Shown piece by piece: positions 54,166 to 62,645 of a stretch of DNA of 64,000 bases; the first letter of the stretch is position 1, and each line of letters opens with the position of its first letter. The stretch lies in assembly GCF_014283215.1 (NCBI RefSeq), contig NZ_JACOMF010000005.1, positions 159,971-223,970 on the forward strand, read 5' to 3'. Source of the DNA: Siccirubricoccus deserti. Lineage in GTDB: Bacteria; Pseudomonadota; Alphaproteobacteria; Acetobacterales; Acetobacteraceae. The notes under the pieces were generated by a model. It worked only from the letters and a program-made list of their open reading frames with translations, was not told where the DNA came from and made no database searches. The translations under genes were made by a program, and so were the position numbers.

Positions 54166-54921
54166 TCAGAAGCGCGGCGCGGAGATGTCGAACTCGTGCA
54201 TCACCTCGACATCCTCGCTGAACCAGGAGGCGATGCCGGCACGGCGCTGGCCCATGTACTCCGGCTTGCCATTGGCATCGAGGCGCATGGCCAGATCGTG
54301 GCCGGGGATCAGCACCGTGCCCGGCGTCTCCCGCCACAGCCCCCAGATGCGCTCAAGGCTGGCGCGGCTGGCGGCGCCATCCATTGTCATGTCGACGGCC
54401 AGCGAGAGCAGCTCGGCACGGTTCTTCGCCGCGTCGCCACTGAACACCACGGGCACGTCATTGCCGGTCATCCGGTAGACCAGGCAGCCCGGGGTGTGGC
54501 CGGGGCAGAGGTGGGCGGTGAAGCCGGGCAGGAAGGACTGGTTGTCATCCAGGAGGTGCAGCTTCGGATGCCGCGCGAGGTCCTTCACATAGAGCTCGGG
54601 CAGCGGGTTGAAGCCGGTGGGCACCTTGGTCGCCCATTCCATCTCGGTGCGGCCGATCCAGATCTCGGCATTCGGGAACAGGGTATAATTCACCGAGTGG
54701 TCCCAATGCGCGTGCGTCAGCACCACATCGGTCACGCTCTCCGGCTTGCAATCGACGGCGGCAAGCTGGCGGGCGAATTCGCCGCGGATGGCGAAGGAGC
54801 CGACATCGATCAGGATGGTCCGGCCATGGCCGCGCAGCAGGGCGATGGTGCTCCAGCCCAACCCACCGTGGCAGAGCGACTTGCCGGGATACCCCTGCAC
54901 CAGTGAATCCAGCCGATACAT
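54166..54921 (-). CDS. MBL-fold metallo-hydrolase
   Basis: A dizinc hydrolase of the metallo-beta-lactamase superfamily, 251 residues. Metal ligands: LTHAHWDHSVNYTLFP (HxHxDH), CPGHTPGCLVY, SGDAAKN and a late IPGHD. It could be a lactonase or a thioesterase; it lacks a signal peptide. ATG 54921 is preferred because GGGAGG lies upstream; an upstream in-frame ATG adds five residues. Confidence 0.87.
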   Translation of the reverse strand: MYRLDSLVQGYPGKSLCHGGLGWSTIALLRGHGRTILIDVGSFAIRGEFARQLAAVDCKPESVTDVVLTHAHWDHSVNYTLFPNAEIWIGRTEMEWATKVPTGFNPLPELYVKDLARHPKLHLLDDNQSFLPGFTAHLCPGHTPGCLVYRMTGNDVPVVFSGDAAKNRAELLSLAVDMTMDGAASRASLERIWGLWRETPGTVLIPGHDLAMRLDANGKPEYMGQRRAGIASWFSEDVEVMHEFDISAPRF

Positions 54922-55086
54922 CGCCGCCTCCCGCATTATCCGGGCGGAGACTCGCGGTGAAGGCGCGCGGCGTCAACCTCCCGGCCGGCGCAAGGCATCC
55001 TGCCCGGCGGACCCGCCCATGCCTGGCCCGGACGCGCTTCTGCGCGCCGCGCCCGGCGTCCGAAGGGGGCAGGGTTCAGCGCGGCA

Positions 55087-56082
55087 TCAGTAGGTGGCGA
55101 AGATCCGGGCGATCTCCACCGGGTCGCTGGTGACGGTCAGCGCCAGGGCCAGCAGGATGCGGGCCTTCTGCGGCGTCAGATTGTCGGCCGGGATGAAGCC
55201 GGCCTCGCGCAGCTTGGTGGTCGGGAAGACCCGGCCGCTGCCGGCGCGGGTGGATTGCACCACCACCACGCCGGCGGCCCGCGCCGCGCGCAGCGCCTCG
55301 GCATCGCCCGGGGTGACGAAGCCAGGGGCGAAGCCGGCGGCGACGATGCCCTTCGCCCCGGCGGCGGTGAAGGCGCGCACCGCCGTCCCATCGGCGTCGG
55401 CGTAGGCATAGGCGATATCGACCCGCGGCAGCGCATCCAGCCCACGGATGTCGAATTCGGTGTCCGGCGCCAGCCGGCGCAGCGGCCGGCGGTACCATGC
55501 CAGCCGGTCGCCATCCGCATGCCCAAGCGCGCCGAAATCGGCGCTGCGGAAGGTCTGCATGCGGCCGGTCGAGGTCTTCGTCACCTCCCGCGCCGCCTGG
55601 ATCTCGTCATTCAGCAGCACCAGCGCGCCAAGGCCGCGCGCCTCCTCGCTGGCGGCGACGCGGACTGCATTCACCAGGTTCAGCCCGGCATCGGTCGAAA
55701 GCGCGGAGGCCGGGCGCTGCGCGCCCATCACGACGACCGGCACCGCCACCTTCAGGGTCAGCGAGAGGAAATAGGCCGTCTCCTCCAGCGAGGCGGTGCC
55801 ATGGCCGATGACGATGCCGGAAAGCCCGGGGTTCTCCGCCGCCACCTGATCGCAGAGCAGTACAAGCTGCCGCCACTCCGCCCAGCCGATCTGCGGCGAG
55901 GGCACGTTGCGGTAGGGGACGGCGAAGACCTCGGCGACCTGCTGCACCTCGGGGAAGCGCGCGAGGATGCCGTCGGCCTGCAGCAGCATCCCGTTCGCGC
56001 CGTAATCGACGGTGTCGAGCGGCCCCTTGCCGATGGAGGCGATGGTCCCGCCGGTGCCGATGAAGGCGACGCGCTTGGTCAT
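55087..56082 (-). CDS. Asparaginase-family protein
   Basis: Type II L-asparaginase/glutaminase fold. The N-terminal Thr motif FIGTGGTIASIG and the lysine block NDEIQAAREVTKTSTGRMQTF are present. The second active-site motif reads GHGTASLEETAYFLSL, where classical enzymes have HGTDTMEET, so the catalytic Asp is Ala. 331 residues from ATG 56082. No signal peptide, so cytoplasmic. It may hydrolyse another amide or act slowly on asparagine. Confidence 0.85.
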   Translation of the reverse strand: MTKRVAFIGTGGTIASIGKGPLDTVDYGANGMLLQADGILARFPEVQQVAEVFAVPYRNVPSPQIGWAEWRQLVLLCDQVAAENPGLSGIVIGHGTASLEETAYFLSLTLKVAVPVVVMGAQRPASALSTDAGLNLVNAVRVAASEEARGLGALVLLNDEIQAAREVTKTSTGRMQTFRSADFGALGHADGDRLAWYRRPLRRLAPDTEFDIRGLDALPRVDIAYAYADADGTAVRAFTAAGAKGIVAAGFAPGFVTPGDAEALRAARAAGVVVVQSTRAGSGRVFPTTKLREAGFIPADNLTPQKARILLALALTVTSDPVEIARIFATY

Positions 56083-56218
56083 GCGGAGGCTCCCTGCCAG
56101 AGAACGCCGAGACTGCCACGCTGCGCCGCAAGTGGCTACCGCAGCGCAACAAGCAATGTCGTTGCGCCGCGTTGCGGCGCGGGTGTTCACTTCCGGTCAG
56201 ACTGGGAGGAACCAGGGC

Positions 56219-56761
56219 ATGCAGCCCATCCGCAGCGTGCTTGCCGCCGCCGTCGTGCTGGCGCTGGCCGGCGTGGCCATCGCCCAGACCGGCTACACGC
56301 CGGGGCCGCACAACATCACCCTGCCGTCCGACTGGCAGCAGCGCTTCATCCGCTACGCCACGGTGGACAACGCCAGCCGCAAGATCATCCGGCACATCTA
56401 CGTCAATCCGGAGGCCTTCGCCGCGGCCCGGCCGGGCCAGCCGCTGCCGGATGGCACGCTGATCATCATGGCGGATACGCGCGCACGGCTCGGCGCCGAT
56501 GGCGCGCCGCTGCTCGACCAGCAGGGCCGCTTCATCCCGGAGCCGGGCTGGATCGCCATGGGGGTGCAGGAGAAGCGCGCCGGCTGGGGCGTGGGCTACG
56601 GGCCGGAGAAGCGCAACGGCGAGTGGGAATACGCCCGCTTCAACGGCGACGGCACGCGCAGCACCGCCAGCGTCGAGGCCTGCTTCACCTGCCACCTGCA
56701 GACCCGCGCGCGGGAGGATTTCGCCTTCAATTTCTGGGATTACGTGCAAACGCGGAAGTAG
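56219..56761 (+). CDS. Cytochrome P460 family protein
   Basis: A periplasmic haem protein of 180 residues. A signal peptide (MQPIRSVLAAAVVLALAGVAIA, cleavage after AIA) is followed by the P460 domain with RFIRYATVDNASRKIIRHIYVNPEAF, and a C-terminal CFTCHLQTRAREDF haem-binding motif (CXXCH). Relatives oxidise hydroxylamine or detoxify NO, or have lost the Lys cross-link. GGGAGGA lies nine bases before ATG 56219. It is divergent from the asparaginase gene. Confidence 0.87.
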   Translation: MQPIRSVLAAAVVLALAGVAIAQTGYTPGPHNITLPSDWQQRFIRYATVDNASRKIIRHIYVNPEAFAAARPGQPLPDGTLIIMADTRARLGADGAPLLDQQGRFIPEPGWIAMGVQEKRAGWGVGYGPEKRNGEWEYARFNGDGTRSTASVEACFTCHLQTRAREDFAFNFWDYVQTRK

Positions 56762-56774
56762 CAGCCCCCGAGGC

Positions 56775-57704
56775 TCAGGCCCGCATCAACGCCCTGACAT
56801 GCGCCGCGGTGCTGGTCGCCAGCGCCTCCAGATCGTAGCCGCCCTCCAGCAACGAGACCACGCGGCCCTGGCCATGCCGCTCGGCAATGGCGCAGAGCTC
56901 CGCCGTCAGCCAGGCGAAATCCGGCTCCCGCACCCTGAGCTGGGCCAGCGGGTCGCGGGCATGGGCATCGAAGCCGGCGGAGATCACCAGCAGTTCCGGC
57001 GCGAAGGCGTCCACCGCCGGCAGCAGCCGGGACGTCCAGGCGGCGCGAAAGGCCTCGCCATCGGCACCCGGCGGCAGCGGGGCGTTGAAGACATTGCCCG
57101 CCCCCCGTTCCCGCGCATCGCCGGTGCCGGGGTAGAGCGGCCATTGGTGGGAGGAGGCGTAGAGGATGCTGGCATCCGCCTCGACGCAGGCCTGGCTGCC
57201 ATTGCCGTGATGGACATCGAAATCGACGATCGCGACCCGCGCCACGCCATGCGTCGCCTGGGCATGGCGGGCGGCGACGACGGCGTTGGAGAACAGGCAG
57301 AAGCCCATTGGCCGGCTCGGCTCGGCATGGTGGCCGGGCGGGCGCACGGCGCAGAAGGCGCGCCGCACTTCGCCCCGCATCACCGCATCCACCGCCGCCA
57401 CCGCGGCGCCGGCGGCCCGCAGCGCGGCCTCGGCGCTGTCGTGGCTCATGATGGTGTCGCCATCCAACGGTACGCTCTCGCCCGGCCCCGGGCGGATGCC
57501 GAGGATCGCCTCCACATACTGCCGCGGATGCACCCGGCAGAGCTGCTCAAGCGTCGCCTCGGGCGTCTGGCCGCGGATCAGCCCGGCGAATTCCTCCTGG
57601 TCCAGGGCCTTCAGCACCGCGCGCAGGCGGTCGGGGCATTCCGGGTGATAGTCGCCCGGGTCGTGCAGCAGGCAGGCGCGGTGGGTCAGCAGCAGCACGC
57701 TCAT
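56775..57704 (-). CDS. Histone-deacetylase-like amidohydrolase
   Basis: Zinc amidohydrolase of the acetoin-utilisation/acetylpolyamine group. Active-site motifs: VRPPGHHAEPSRPMGFCLFSN (His pair), VAIVDFDVHHGNGSQACVE (metal Asp and His), LVISAGFDAHARDPLAQLRV (metal Asp) and LLEGGYDL. 309 residues; ATG 57704. It overlaps the TusA gene (ATGA), so the two are co-translated. Substrate could be an acetylated polyamine or a protein. Confidence 0.9.
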   Translation of the reverse strand: MSVLLLTHRACLLHDPGDYHPECPDRLRAVLKALDQEEFAGLIRGQTPEATLEQLCRVHPRQYVEAILGIRPGPGESVPLDGDTIMSHDSAEAALRAAGAAVAAVDAVMRGEVRRAFCAVRPPGHHAEPSRPMGFCLFSNAVVAARHAQATHGVARVAIVDFDVHHGNGSQACVEADASILYASSHQWPLYPGTGDARERGAGNVFNAPLPPGADGEAFRAAWTSRLLPAVDAFAPELLVISAGFDAHARDPLAQLRVREPDFAWLTAELCAIAERHGQGRVVSLLEGGYDLEALATSTAAHVRALMRA

Positions 57705-57937
57705 CCCGGCTCGTCCCGCTTGCGGAGGACGAAGCGAAACACGCCTTCGCTGGCGTCGGAGGACAACAGCGCGTGGCCGGTCTCGGCGCAATACGCCGAG
57801 AAGTCCTTCACGCTGGCGGGGTCGGTCGCCAGCACCACCAGCTCCGCGCCGGGCGGCAGGCCGCGCAGCGCCTTGTTGGCCTTGAGGACCGGCAGCGGGC
57901 AGGACAGCCCCTGGACGTCGAGCAGTGTTTGCGGCAT
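57701..57937 (-). CDS. tusA: TusA-like sulfur-carrier protein
   Basis: A 78-residue sulfur carrier. The hallmark LLDVQGLSCPLPVLKANKAL has the persulfide Cys followed by Pro, and the rest (GAELVVLATDPASVKDFSAYC) matches TusA. It starts at ATG 57937 upstream of the HDAC-like gene and ends within its ATG. It may feed tRNA thiolation or another sulfur-relay step; linkage to a deacetylase is unusual. Confidence 0.88.
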   Translation of the reverse strand: MPQTLLDVQGLSCPLPVLKANKALRGLPPGAELVVLATDPASVKDFSAYCAETGHALLSSDASEGVFRFVLRKRDEPG

Positions 57938-58009
57938 CCGCCGAGTCCAGCACCCGCGCCCGCCCACCGCAAGGCTTGCGATGCGGCCGCCGGCCAAGCA
58001 GTCTGGGGC

Positions 58010-58906
58010 ATGACGCTGCGATTCGGGATTGACCTCGGCGGCACCAAGACGGAGATCGTGGCGCTCGACGCCACGGGGGCCGTCCGGCTGCGCCAGCGGG
58101 CGCCGACGCCGCCCGACTACACCGGGGTGATTGCCCTGATCGGTGAGTTGGTGGAGGCGGCGGAGGCCAGGCTGGGGGCCTCCGGCTCGGTCGGCATCGG
58201 CATTCCCGGCAGCCTCTCCCCCGCCACCGGGCTGGTGCGCGGGGCGAATTCCACCTGGCTCAACGGCGGAAGGCTGGACCGCGACATCGAAGCCCGGCTG
58301 GGCCGCCCGGTGCGGCTGTCCAATGACGCGAATTGCCTGGCGATGAGCGAGGCGGCGGATGGCGCCGGCGCCGGCTTCGATACGGTCTTCGCGGTGATCC
58401 TCGGCACCGGCGTCGGCGCCGGCATCGTCAGCGGCGGGCGGGTGATGGAAGGCCGCAACCGCGTCGCCGGCGAATGGGGCCACAACCCGCTGCCCTGGAT
58501 GACCGCCTCGGAACACCCGGGCCCCGTCTGCTGGTGCGGCCGCCGCGGCTGCATCGAGAGCTTCCTCTGCGGCCCGGCCCTGGCCGCCGAGGCCGATGGG
58601 CCGGGCGCGCGCGACGCCAGCGTCCTGCCCACCCGCGCCGCCGCCGGCGATGGCGCCGCCGCCGCCGCGCTCGCACGCCACACGGACCGGCTGGCGCGGG
58701 CGCTGGCGCATGTGGTGAACCTGCTGGACCCGGATTGCATCGTGCTCGGCGGCGGGTTGTCGAACATGGACCACCTCTACGCCGAGGTGCCGGCGCGCTG
58801 GGGCAGGTGGATCTTCAGCGACACGGTGACCACGCCGCTGCGTCGGGCCTGGCATGGCGACAGCTCCGGCGTGCTTGGCGCGGCGAGGCTCTGGGATGCC
58901 GGCTGA
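58010..58906 (+). CDS. ROK-family sugar kinase
   Basis: ATP-dependent sugar kinase, probably fructokinase or N-acetyl-hexosamine kinase. LRFGIDLGGTKTEIVALDA (ATP loop), GIGIPGSLSPATG, LSNDANCLAMSEA (catalytic Asp), GTGVGAGIVSGGRVMEG, and the zinc-type signature GEWGHNPLPW followed by CWCGRRGCIESFLCG (His and Cys residues). 298 residues; ATG 58010 has GGGG upstream. Divergent from tusA. Confidence 0.89.
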   Translation: MTLRFGIDLGGTKTEIVALDATGAVRLRQRAPTPPDYTGVIALIGELVEAAEARLGASGSVGIGIPGSLSPATGLVRGANSTWLNGGRLDRDIEARLGRPVRLSNDANCLAMSEAADGAGAGFDTVFAVILGTGVGAGIVSGGRVMEGRNRVAGEWGHNPLPWMTASEHPGPVCWCGRRGCIESFLCGPALAAEADGPGARDASVLPTRAAAGDGAAAAALARHTDRLARALAHVVNLLDPDCIVLGGGLSNMDHLYAEVPARWGRWIFSDTVTTPLRRAWHGDSSGVLGAARLWDAG

Positions 58907-59291
58907 GCTGCGCGCCGGGGTGCTGTACATGGCGGTGGTCTTCGCCGTCGGAGTCCTGTTCGGCCCAGTGCGTGAGCTGGTGCTGACGCCGACGCTGGGC
59001 CCAGGTGCCGCGATCGTCATCGAGGCGGTGCCGCTGCTGCTGGCCATGGCCTGGGCCGCGCCCTGGGCGGCGCGCCGCTTCGCCGTGCCACCGACGCCGC
59101 GCGCCCGGTTGCTGATGGGGCTGGGCGCCCTGCTGCTGCTGGTCCTGGCCGAGACGGCGCTGGATGCGCTGCTGCGCGGCCGCGGCCCCGGGATGTGGCT
59201 GGAGCGGGCGCTGACGGGGCACGGACGGATCGGGCTGGCGCTGATGGCTGCCTTCGCCGTCATGCCGCTGCTGCTGCGCCGCCGCGCCTGA
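58896..59291 (+). CDS. Small four-helix membrane protein
   Basis: 131 residues with four predicted helices (VLYMAVVFAVGVLFGPV, AIVIEAVPLLLAMAWAAPWAA, LLMGLGALLLLVLAETALDAL and IGLALMAAFAVMPLLLRR). No conserved motif is recognised. ATG 58896 overlaps the kinase gene by 11 bases, so they share a transcript. Function unknown. Confidence 0.7.
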   Translation: MPAELRAGVLYMAVVFAVGVLFGPVRELVLTPTLGPGAAIVIEAVPLLLAMAWAAPWAARRFAVPPTPRARLLMGLGALLLLVLAETALDALLRGRGPGMWLERALTGHGRIGLALMAAFAVMPLLLRRRA

Positions 59292-59308
59292 CGCTGCCGC
59301 GGGGATAC

Positions 59309-59920
59309 TTACCCTCCCGTCAGCTCCAGCCAGGGCTCCCATGCCTCCACAAGCGCCGCCACTGTCGCATAACCGGCGGCATCCGGGTGCACGCCATCGC
59401 CGCGCGCTGCGCCGCCACGCCAGGCGGAGCTGTGCGACAGCGCCGCGTGCAGCGGCAGGAAGGGCACGGCGAAGCGCTCCGTCAGCGCTTCCAGCAACGG
59501 CGAGAGCGCGGCCACCCGGGCATCCTGCACCGCGTCATGCAGCGCCGGCGGCGGCCCCAGCAGCAGGGTCGGCCAGCGGGCGGCGGACCAGTCGAGCAGC
59601 GCCGCGGCGTTGTCCAGCGTCTGCTCCGTTGGCACCCGCGGCATGCCATCCTCGAAGGTGGTGTCGTTGAGGCCGAGGCAGAACACCACCGCCTGGGCAT
59701 CGCCCGGGGTGCCGACCAGCCGGGCCAGCACCTCGGCCTCGGCGCGGCGGCGGATGTCGGCGCTGGTGTCGCGGCGGATGCCGAGGTTGTAGGCGGTGAC
59801 GGCGACTCCGCGCCCCCAGGCCGCCGCGGCGCAGCGGCCGACCCAGCCAAGGGTGGTGGCATCGCCGACGCCGGCGGTGAAGCTGTCGCCGACGAAGCAG
59901 GCGCGCAGGTCGCGCATCAT
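59309..59920 (-). CDS. SGNH/GDSL-family hydrolase
   Basis: A 203-residue esterase-like protein without signal peptide. Block I CFVGDSFTAGVGD has the catalytic Ser; block III FCLGLNDTTF carries the Asn of the oxyanion hole; block V RGDGVHPDAAGY has the Asp-His pair. Lipase, thioesterase or acyl-peptide activities are all possible. The ATG overlaps the preceding gene's stop (ATGA). Confidence 0.87.
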   Translation of the reverse strand: MMRDLRACFVGDSFTAGVGDATTLGWVGRCAAAAWGRGVAVTAYNLGIRRDTSADIRRRAEAEVLARLVGTPGDAQAVVFCLGLNDTTFEDGMPRVPTEQTLDNAAALLDWSAARWPTLLLGPPPALHDAVQDARVAALSPLLEALTERFAVPFLPLHAALSHSSAWRGGAARGDGVHPDAAGYATVAALVEAWEPWLELTGG

Positions 59921-60309
59921 GATGACTCGAACTGCGGGTCGATCGGCACGCGCAGCGCCTCGGCCAGCCGGTTGGTCTCGGCCGCCATGCCAACGACGGC
60001 CAGCAACTCGCCGAACATCGCATCATCCATCCCGGCGCGGCGGGCCGCGGCGCCGTGGCTGGCGGTGCAATAGGCGCAGCCTGCGGCCATGGAGGCGGCG
60101 AGGTAGAGCATCTCCTTCATCCGCGCATCCAGCGCACCCGGCGCCATCACCTGCGTCAGGCTCTCCCAGGTGCGTTTCAGGGTGGCGGGGTCGACCGCCA
60201 GTGCCTTCCAGAAATTGTTCACATCCGGCACGCCGCGCGCCGCCTTGATGGCGTCATAGACCGCCCGCACCTCGGGCGAGGCCTCGGCGTATTCGATGAG
60301 GCGCGGCAT
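59917..60309 (-). CDS. Carboxymuconolactone decarboxylase/AhpD-like protein
   Basis: A 130-residue AhpD-fold protein. The redox motif is GCAYCTASHGAAARRAG (CXXC followed by His), with ARMKEMLYLAASMAA before it. Such proteins are peroxidase partners or carboxymuconolactone decarboxylases; the CXXCxxxH pattern favours a redox role. Co-translated with the SGNH hydrolase. Confidence 0.87.
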   Translation of the reverse strand: MPRLIEYAEASPEVRAVYDAIKAARGVPDVNNFWKALAVDPATLKRTWESLTQVMAPGALDARMKEMLYLAASMAAGCAYCTASHGAAARRAGMDDAMFGELLAVVGMAAETNRLAEALRVPIDPQFESS

Positions 60310-60328
60310 CAGCTTTCCCCCAAGCGGA

Positions 60329-60982
60329 TCATGCCGGGCTCCCCGGCAACGGCGGGTAGGGCTGCACGCCGATGCGCCAGCGCTCCACCCGCAGGTCCTG
60401 CCAGACGCCCTCGGTCACATAGGGTTCCGTGGCCAGCCAATCCTGCACCGCCGCCTCATCCGGCAGGGCGAGGGCGATGATGGAGCCGACCATGGCGCCA
60501 TCCGGCATATCCAGGATGGCGCCGCCGATGCGGATGCGGCCGGCGGCGACCTCCGGTCCCAGCCGGGCGAAATGCCGCGGCCGGACCGCCAGGCGGCGCC
60601 GCGGCGCCTCGGCATCGGTGCCGTCGCGGGCGATGACGGCGAAGGCGTGCAACGGCCCAGCCTCGCCACCCGGCCGTCCGGGTTGCGGCGCCCAGGGCAG
60701 TGGGGCGATTCGGAAGGGCAGGATCGCGTGTCGCACCCAGATGCCGTCGCGGTGGAAGAGCTCGGTGGCCAGATAGGCCGCCATCTCCACCATCGACGGC
60801 ACCTCGAAGAATTGCAGCGAGCCGGCGGTGGAGCCATCGGCGCGCAGCCGCGGGCCGGACATCACCAGCCTGCCGGCCGCGGCGTTGCGACGGATGCTCT
60901 CGACATGCGGAATGCGCGCAGCCTCCCGCCGTGCCGGCGCTGCCGCATCCGTCCCGTCATCACCGATCAGCACGAAGCCCAT
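60329..60982 (-). CDS. Protein with two YCII-like domains
   Basis: 217 residues with two copies of a YciI-like ferredoxin fold: the first about residues 1-95 (MGFVLIGDDGTDAAAPARREAARIPHVESIRRNAAAGRLVMSGP) and the second about 110-205 (FAVIARDGTDAEAPRRRLAVRPRHFARLGPEVAAGRIRIGGAI). The repeated R...H...AGRxxxxGP pattern is clear. Single-domain relatives are dimers, so this is probably an intramolecular dimer. Upstream of the AhpD-like gene by 19 bases. Confidence 0.8.
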   Translation of the reverse strand: MGFVLIGDDGTDAAAPARREAARIPHVESIRRNAAAGRLVMSGPRLRADGSTAGSLQFFEVPSMVEMAAYLATELFHRDGIWVRHAILPFRIAPLPWAPQPGRPGGEAGPLHAFAVIARDGTDAEAPRRRLAVRPRHFARLGPEVAAGRIRIGGAILDMPDGAMVGSIIALALPDEAAVQDWLATEPYVTEGVWQDLRVERWRIGVQPYPPLPGSPA

Positions 60983-61033
60983 GGCCGCATCCTCTCCCGA
61001 AGGCGGGAGAATGCCGCCACCAGCCGGGCGGGG

Positions 61034-61273
61034 CTACCGGTTGGTGCGGCCACGCTGGTCGGGGTTCACGCCGCCCTGGCGCGTGGTGTCGTTCATCACG
61101 TCGCCCTCGCTGGTGTTGTCGCCCTCCAGCGCCTCCGGGTCGGTTCCGCTGCGGGCGGTGCCCTTGGAGGCGCCAATGCCGGGATTGCGGTCGAGATCGT
61201 CCGGCGGGCGCGGGGTGTCGGCGGACCGCCCGTCGCCCTTCTCGGCCCGGCCCTGCGGATGCTTGCTGCTCAT
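61034..61273 (-). CDS. Small hydrophilic protein
   Basis: 79 residues, rich in Asp, Arg, Gly and Thr (PPDDLDRNPGIGASKGTARSGTD, then DVMNDTTRQGGVNPDQRGRTNR), with no hydrophobic segment, so probably disordered. ATG 61273 has AGGAG seven bases upstream, better spaced than ATG 61279. Function unknown. Confidence 0.6.
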   Translation of the reverse strand: MSSKHPQGRAEKGDGRSADTPRPPDDLDRNPGIGASKGTARSGTDPEALEGDNTSEGDVMNDTTRQGGVNPDQRGRTNR

Positions 61274-61360
61274 GGCCATGCTCCTGCCGTGGAGCAGGTT
61301 CCAACGATGGCCGTGGCCGCTTGTTCCCCGGGGCGCCGAAGCGCTCCGGGCCGCCGACCG

Positions 61361-62083
61361 TCAGTACATGTGCTGGCCACCGTTGATCGACAGGGTCGAG
61401 CCGGTGATGAAATCGGCGTCGTCGGCGGTCAGGAAGACCACGCCACGGGCGATGTCATGCGCGGTGCCGAGCCGGCCCCGCGGGATGCGGGCGACGATCT
61501 TCTCCAGCACGTCGGCCGGCACCGCGCGCACCATCTCGGTATCGACATAGCCGGGGGCGATGGCGTTTACCGTGATCTGGTTGCGCGCGCCTTCCTGGGC
61601 CAGCGCCTTGGTGAAGCCGTGGATGCCGGATTTGGCGGCGGCGTAGTTCACCTGGCCGAGCTGCCCGGCCTGGCCGTTGATGCTGCCGATGTTGACGATG
61701 CGGCCGAATTTGCGCGACGCCATGCCGTCCCACACCGCCTTGCACATGTTGTAGCAGGAGCCGAGGTTGGTATCGATGACGTCGTCCCACATCTGCCTGG
61801 TCAGTTTGCGCATCATTGCATCGCGGGTGATGCCGGCGTTGTTGACCAGGATCTCGATCGGCCCGTGCTCGGCCTCGATCCGGCCGACGGCGGCGACGCA
61901 GGCGTCGAAATCGGCGACGTTGAATTTGTAGCAGGGGATGCCGGTGCGTTCGGTGAAGGCCTGCGCCGCGGCATCATTGCCGGCATAGCTCGCCACCACG
62001 GTCCGGCCGGCTGCCTTCAGCGCCTCGCTGATCGCGGCGCCGATGCCTCGCTGGCCGCCGGTGACCAATGCTACCTTCGCCAT
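61361..62083 (-). CDS. phbB: Acetoacetyl-CoA reductase
   Basis: NADPH-dependent SDR reducing acetoacetyl-CoA to (R)-3-hydroxybutyryl-CoA for polyhydroxybutyrate. VALVTGGQRGIGAAISEALKAAG, SYAGNDAAAQAF (NADPH type), LVNNAGITRDAMMRKL, NIGSINGQAGQLGQVNYAAAKSGIHGFTKALAQEGA with catalytic Ser, Tyr and Lys, and a GGQHMY C-terminus typical of PhbB. 240 residues from ATG 62083 with GGGAG upstream. No phaA or phaC is adjacent. Confidence 0.92.
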   Translation of the reverse strand: MAKVALVTGGQRGIGAAISEALKAAGRTVVASYAGNDAAAQAFTERTGIPCYKFNVADFDACVAAVGRIEAEHGPIEILVNNAGITRDAMMRKLTRQMWDDVIDTNLGSCYNMCKAVWDGMASRKFGRIVNIGSINGQAGQLGQVNYAAAKSGIHGFTKALAQEGARNQITVNAIAPGYVDTEMVRAVPADVLEKIVARIPRGRLGTAHDIARGVVFLTADDADFITGSTLSINGGQHMY

Positions 62084-62261
62084 TCCCCGTCTCCCATTCC
62101 TGTGCGCAGCCTGGCGTTTCGGTGGCGCGCCGGCGCGTGTTCTTGGGGCGCTCCCCGGATTCCCGCAACTGGGGCCCTGATCCGAAGGCGGCGGCACCCC
62201 GGCGGTTCCCACAGGTCAGCGCGGATCGCAGTGCGGGAGCAAGCGCGGATCGCGGGGCGGG

Positions 62262-62600
62262 TCATCGCCCCAGGTCGAGAACCTGGCCGGCGTAGCGCAG
62301 CGACAGGATGGAAGCGACCACGCCGTCAAGCTCGGCATTGCTCAACCGGCAGTCTGGCATTCGGGCGTGCGAGGTCCGCAGGAAGGCTCACACCGACATC
62401 CCAATGGTCGAGGACATGCGCGCCTTGGTGGCGAAAGACGGCACCACGTCGCCCGGTGCGATAGGCCGGCCGGGCCCGGCCAGAGGGCAAGTGGCGGACC
62501 AATTCTCCGCGACGGAGCCGCCATGGGCCAGACGTTCGGCCTGGCCGGCGCCGCCATCCTGGGCGACCGCCGCCGCCGCCGCGCCTGGCGCCTGGTGCGC
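62262..62600 (-). pseudogene. Decayed c-type cytochrome gene
   Basis: Read from right to left, an Ala-rich signal-peptide-like stretch leads to QDGGAGQAERLA and VAENWSATCPLAGPG, where a functional gene would have WCxxCH. PGDVVPSFATKARMSSTIGM follows, then SV, a TGA stop (62390-62388), then AFLRTSHARMPD and LSNAELDGVVASILSLR, ending with a stop. The last block is the normal end of small cytochromes c. First Cys and His of the haem site are lost, a stop interrupts it, and no in-frame start is seen. It lies divergent from the SDR gene at 62646. Confidence 0.65.
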
Positions 62601-62645
62601 CGCCGGTCCATCCTGCGGCCGCAACCGAGAAATGGGGAGTGAAAC

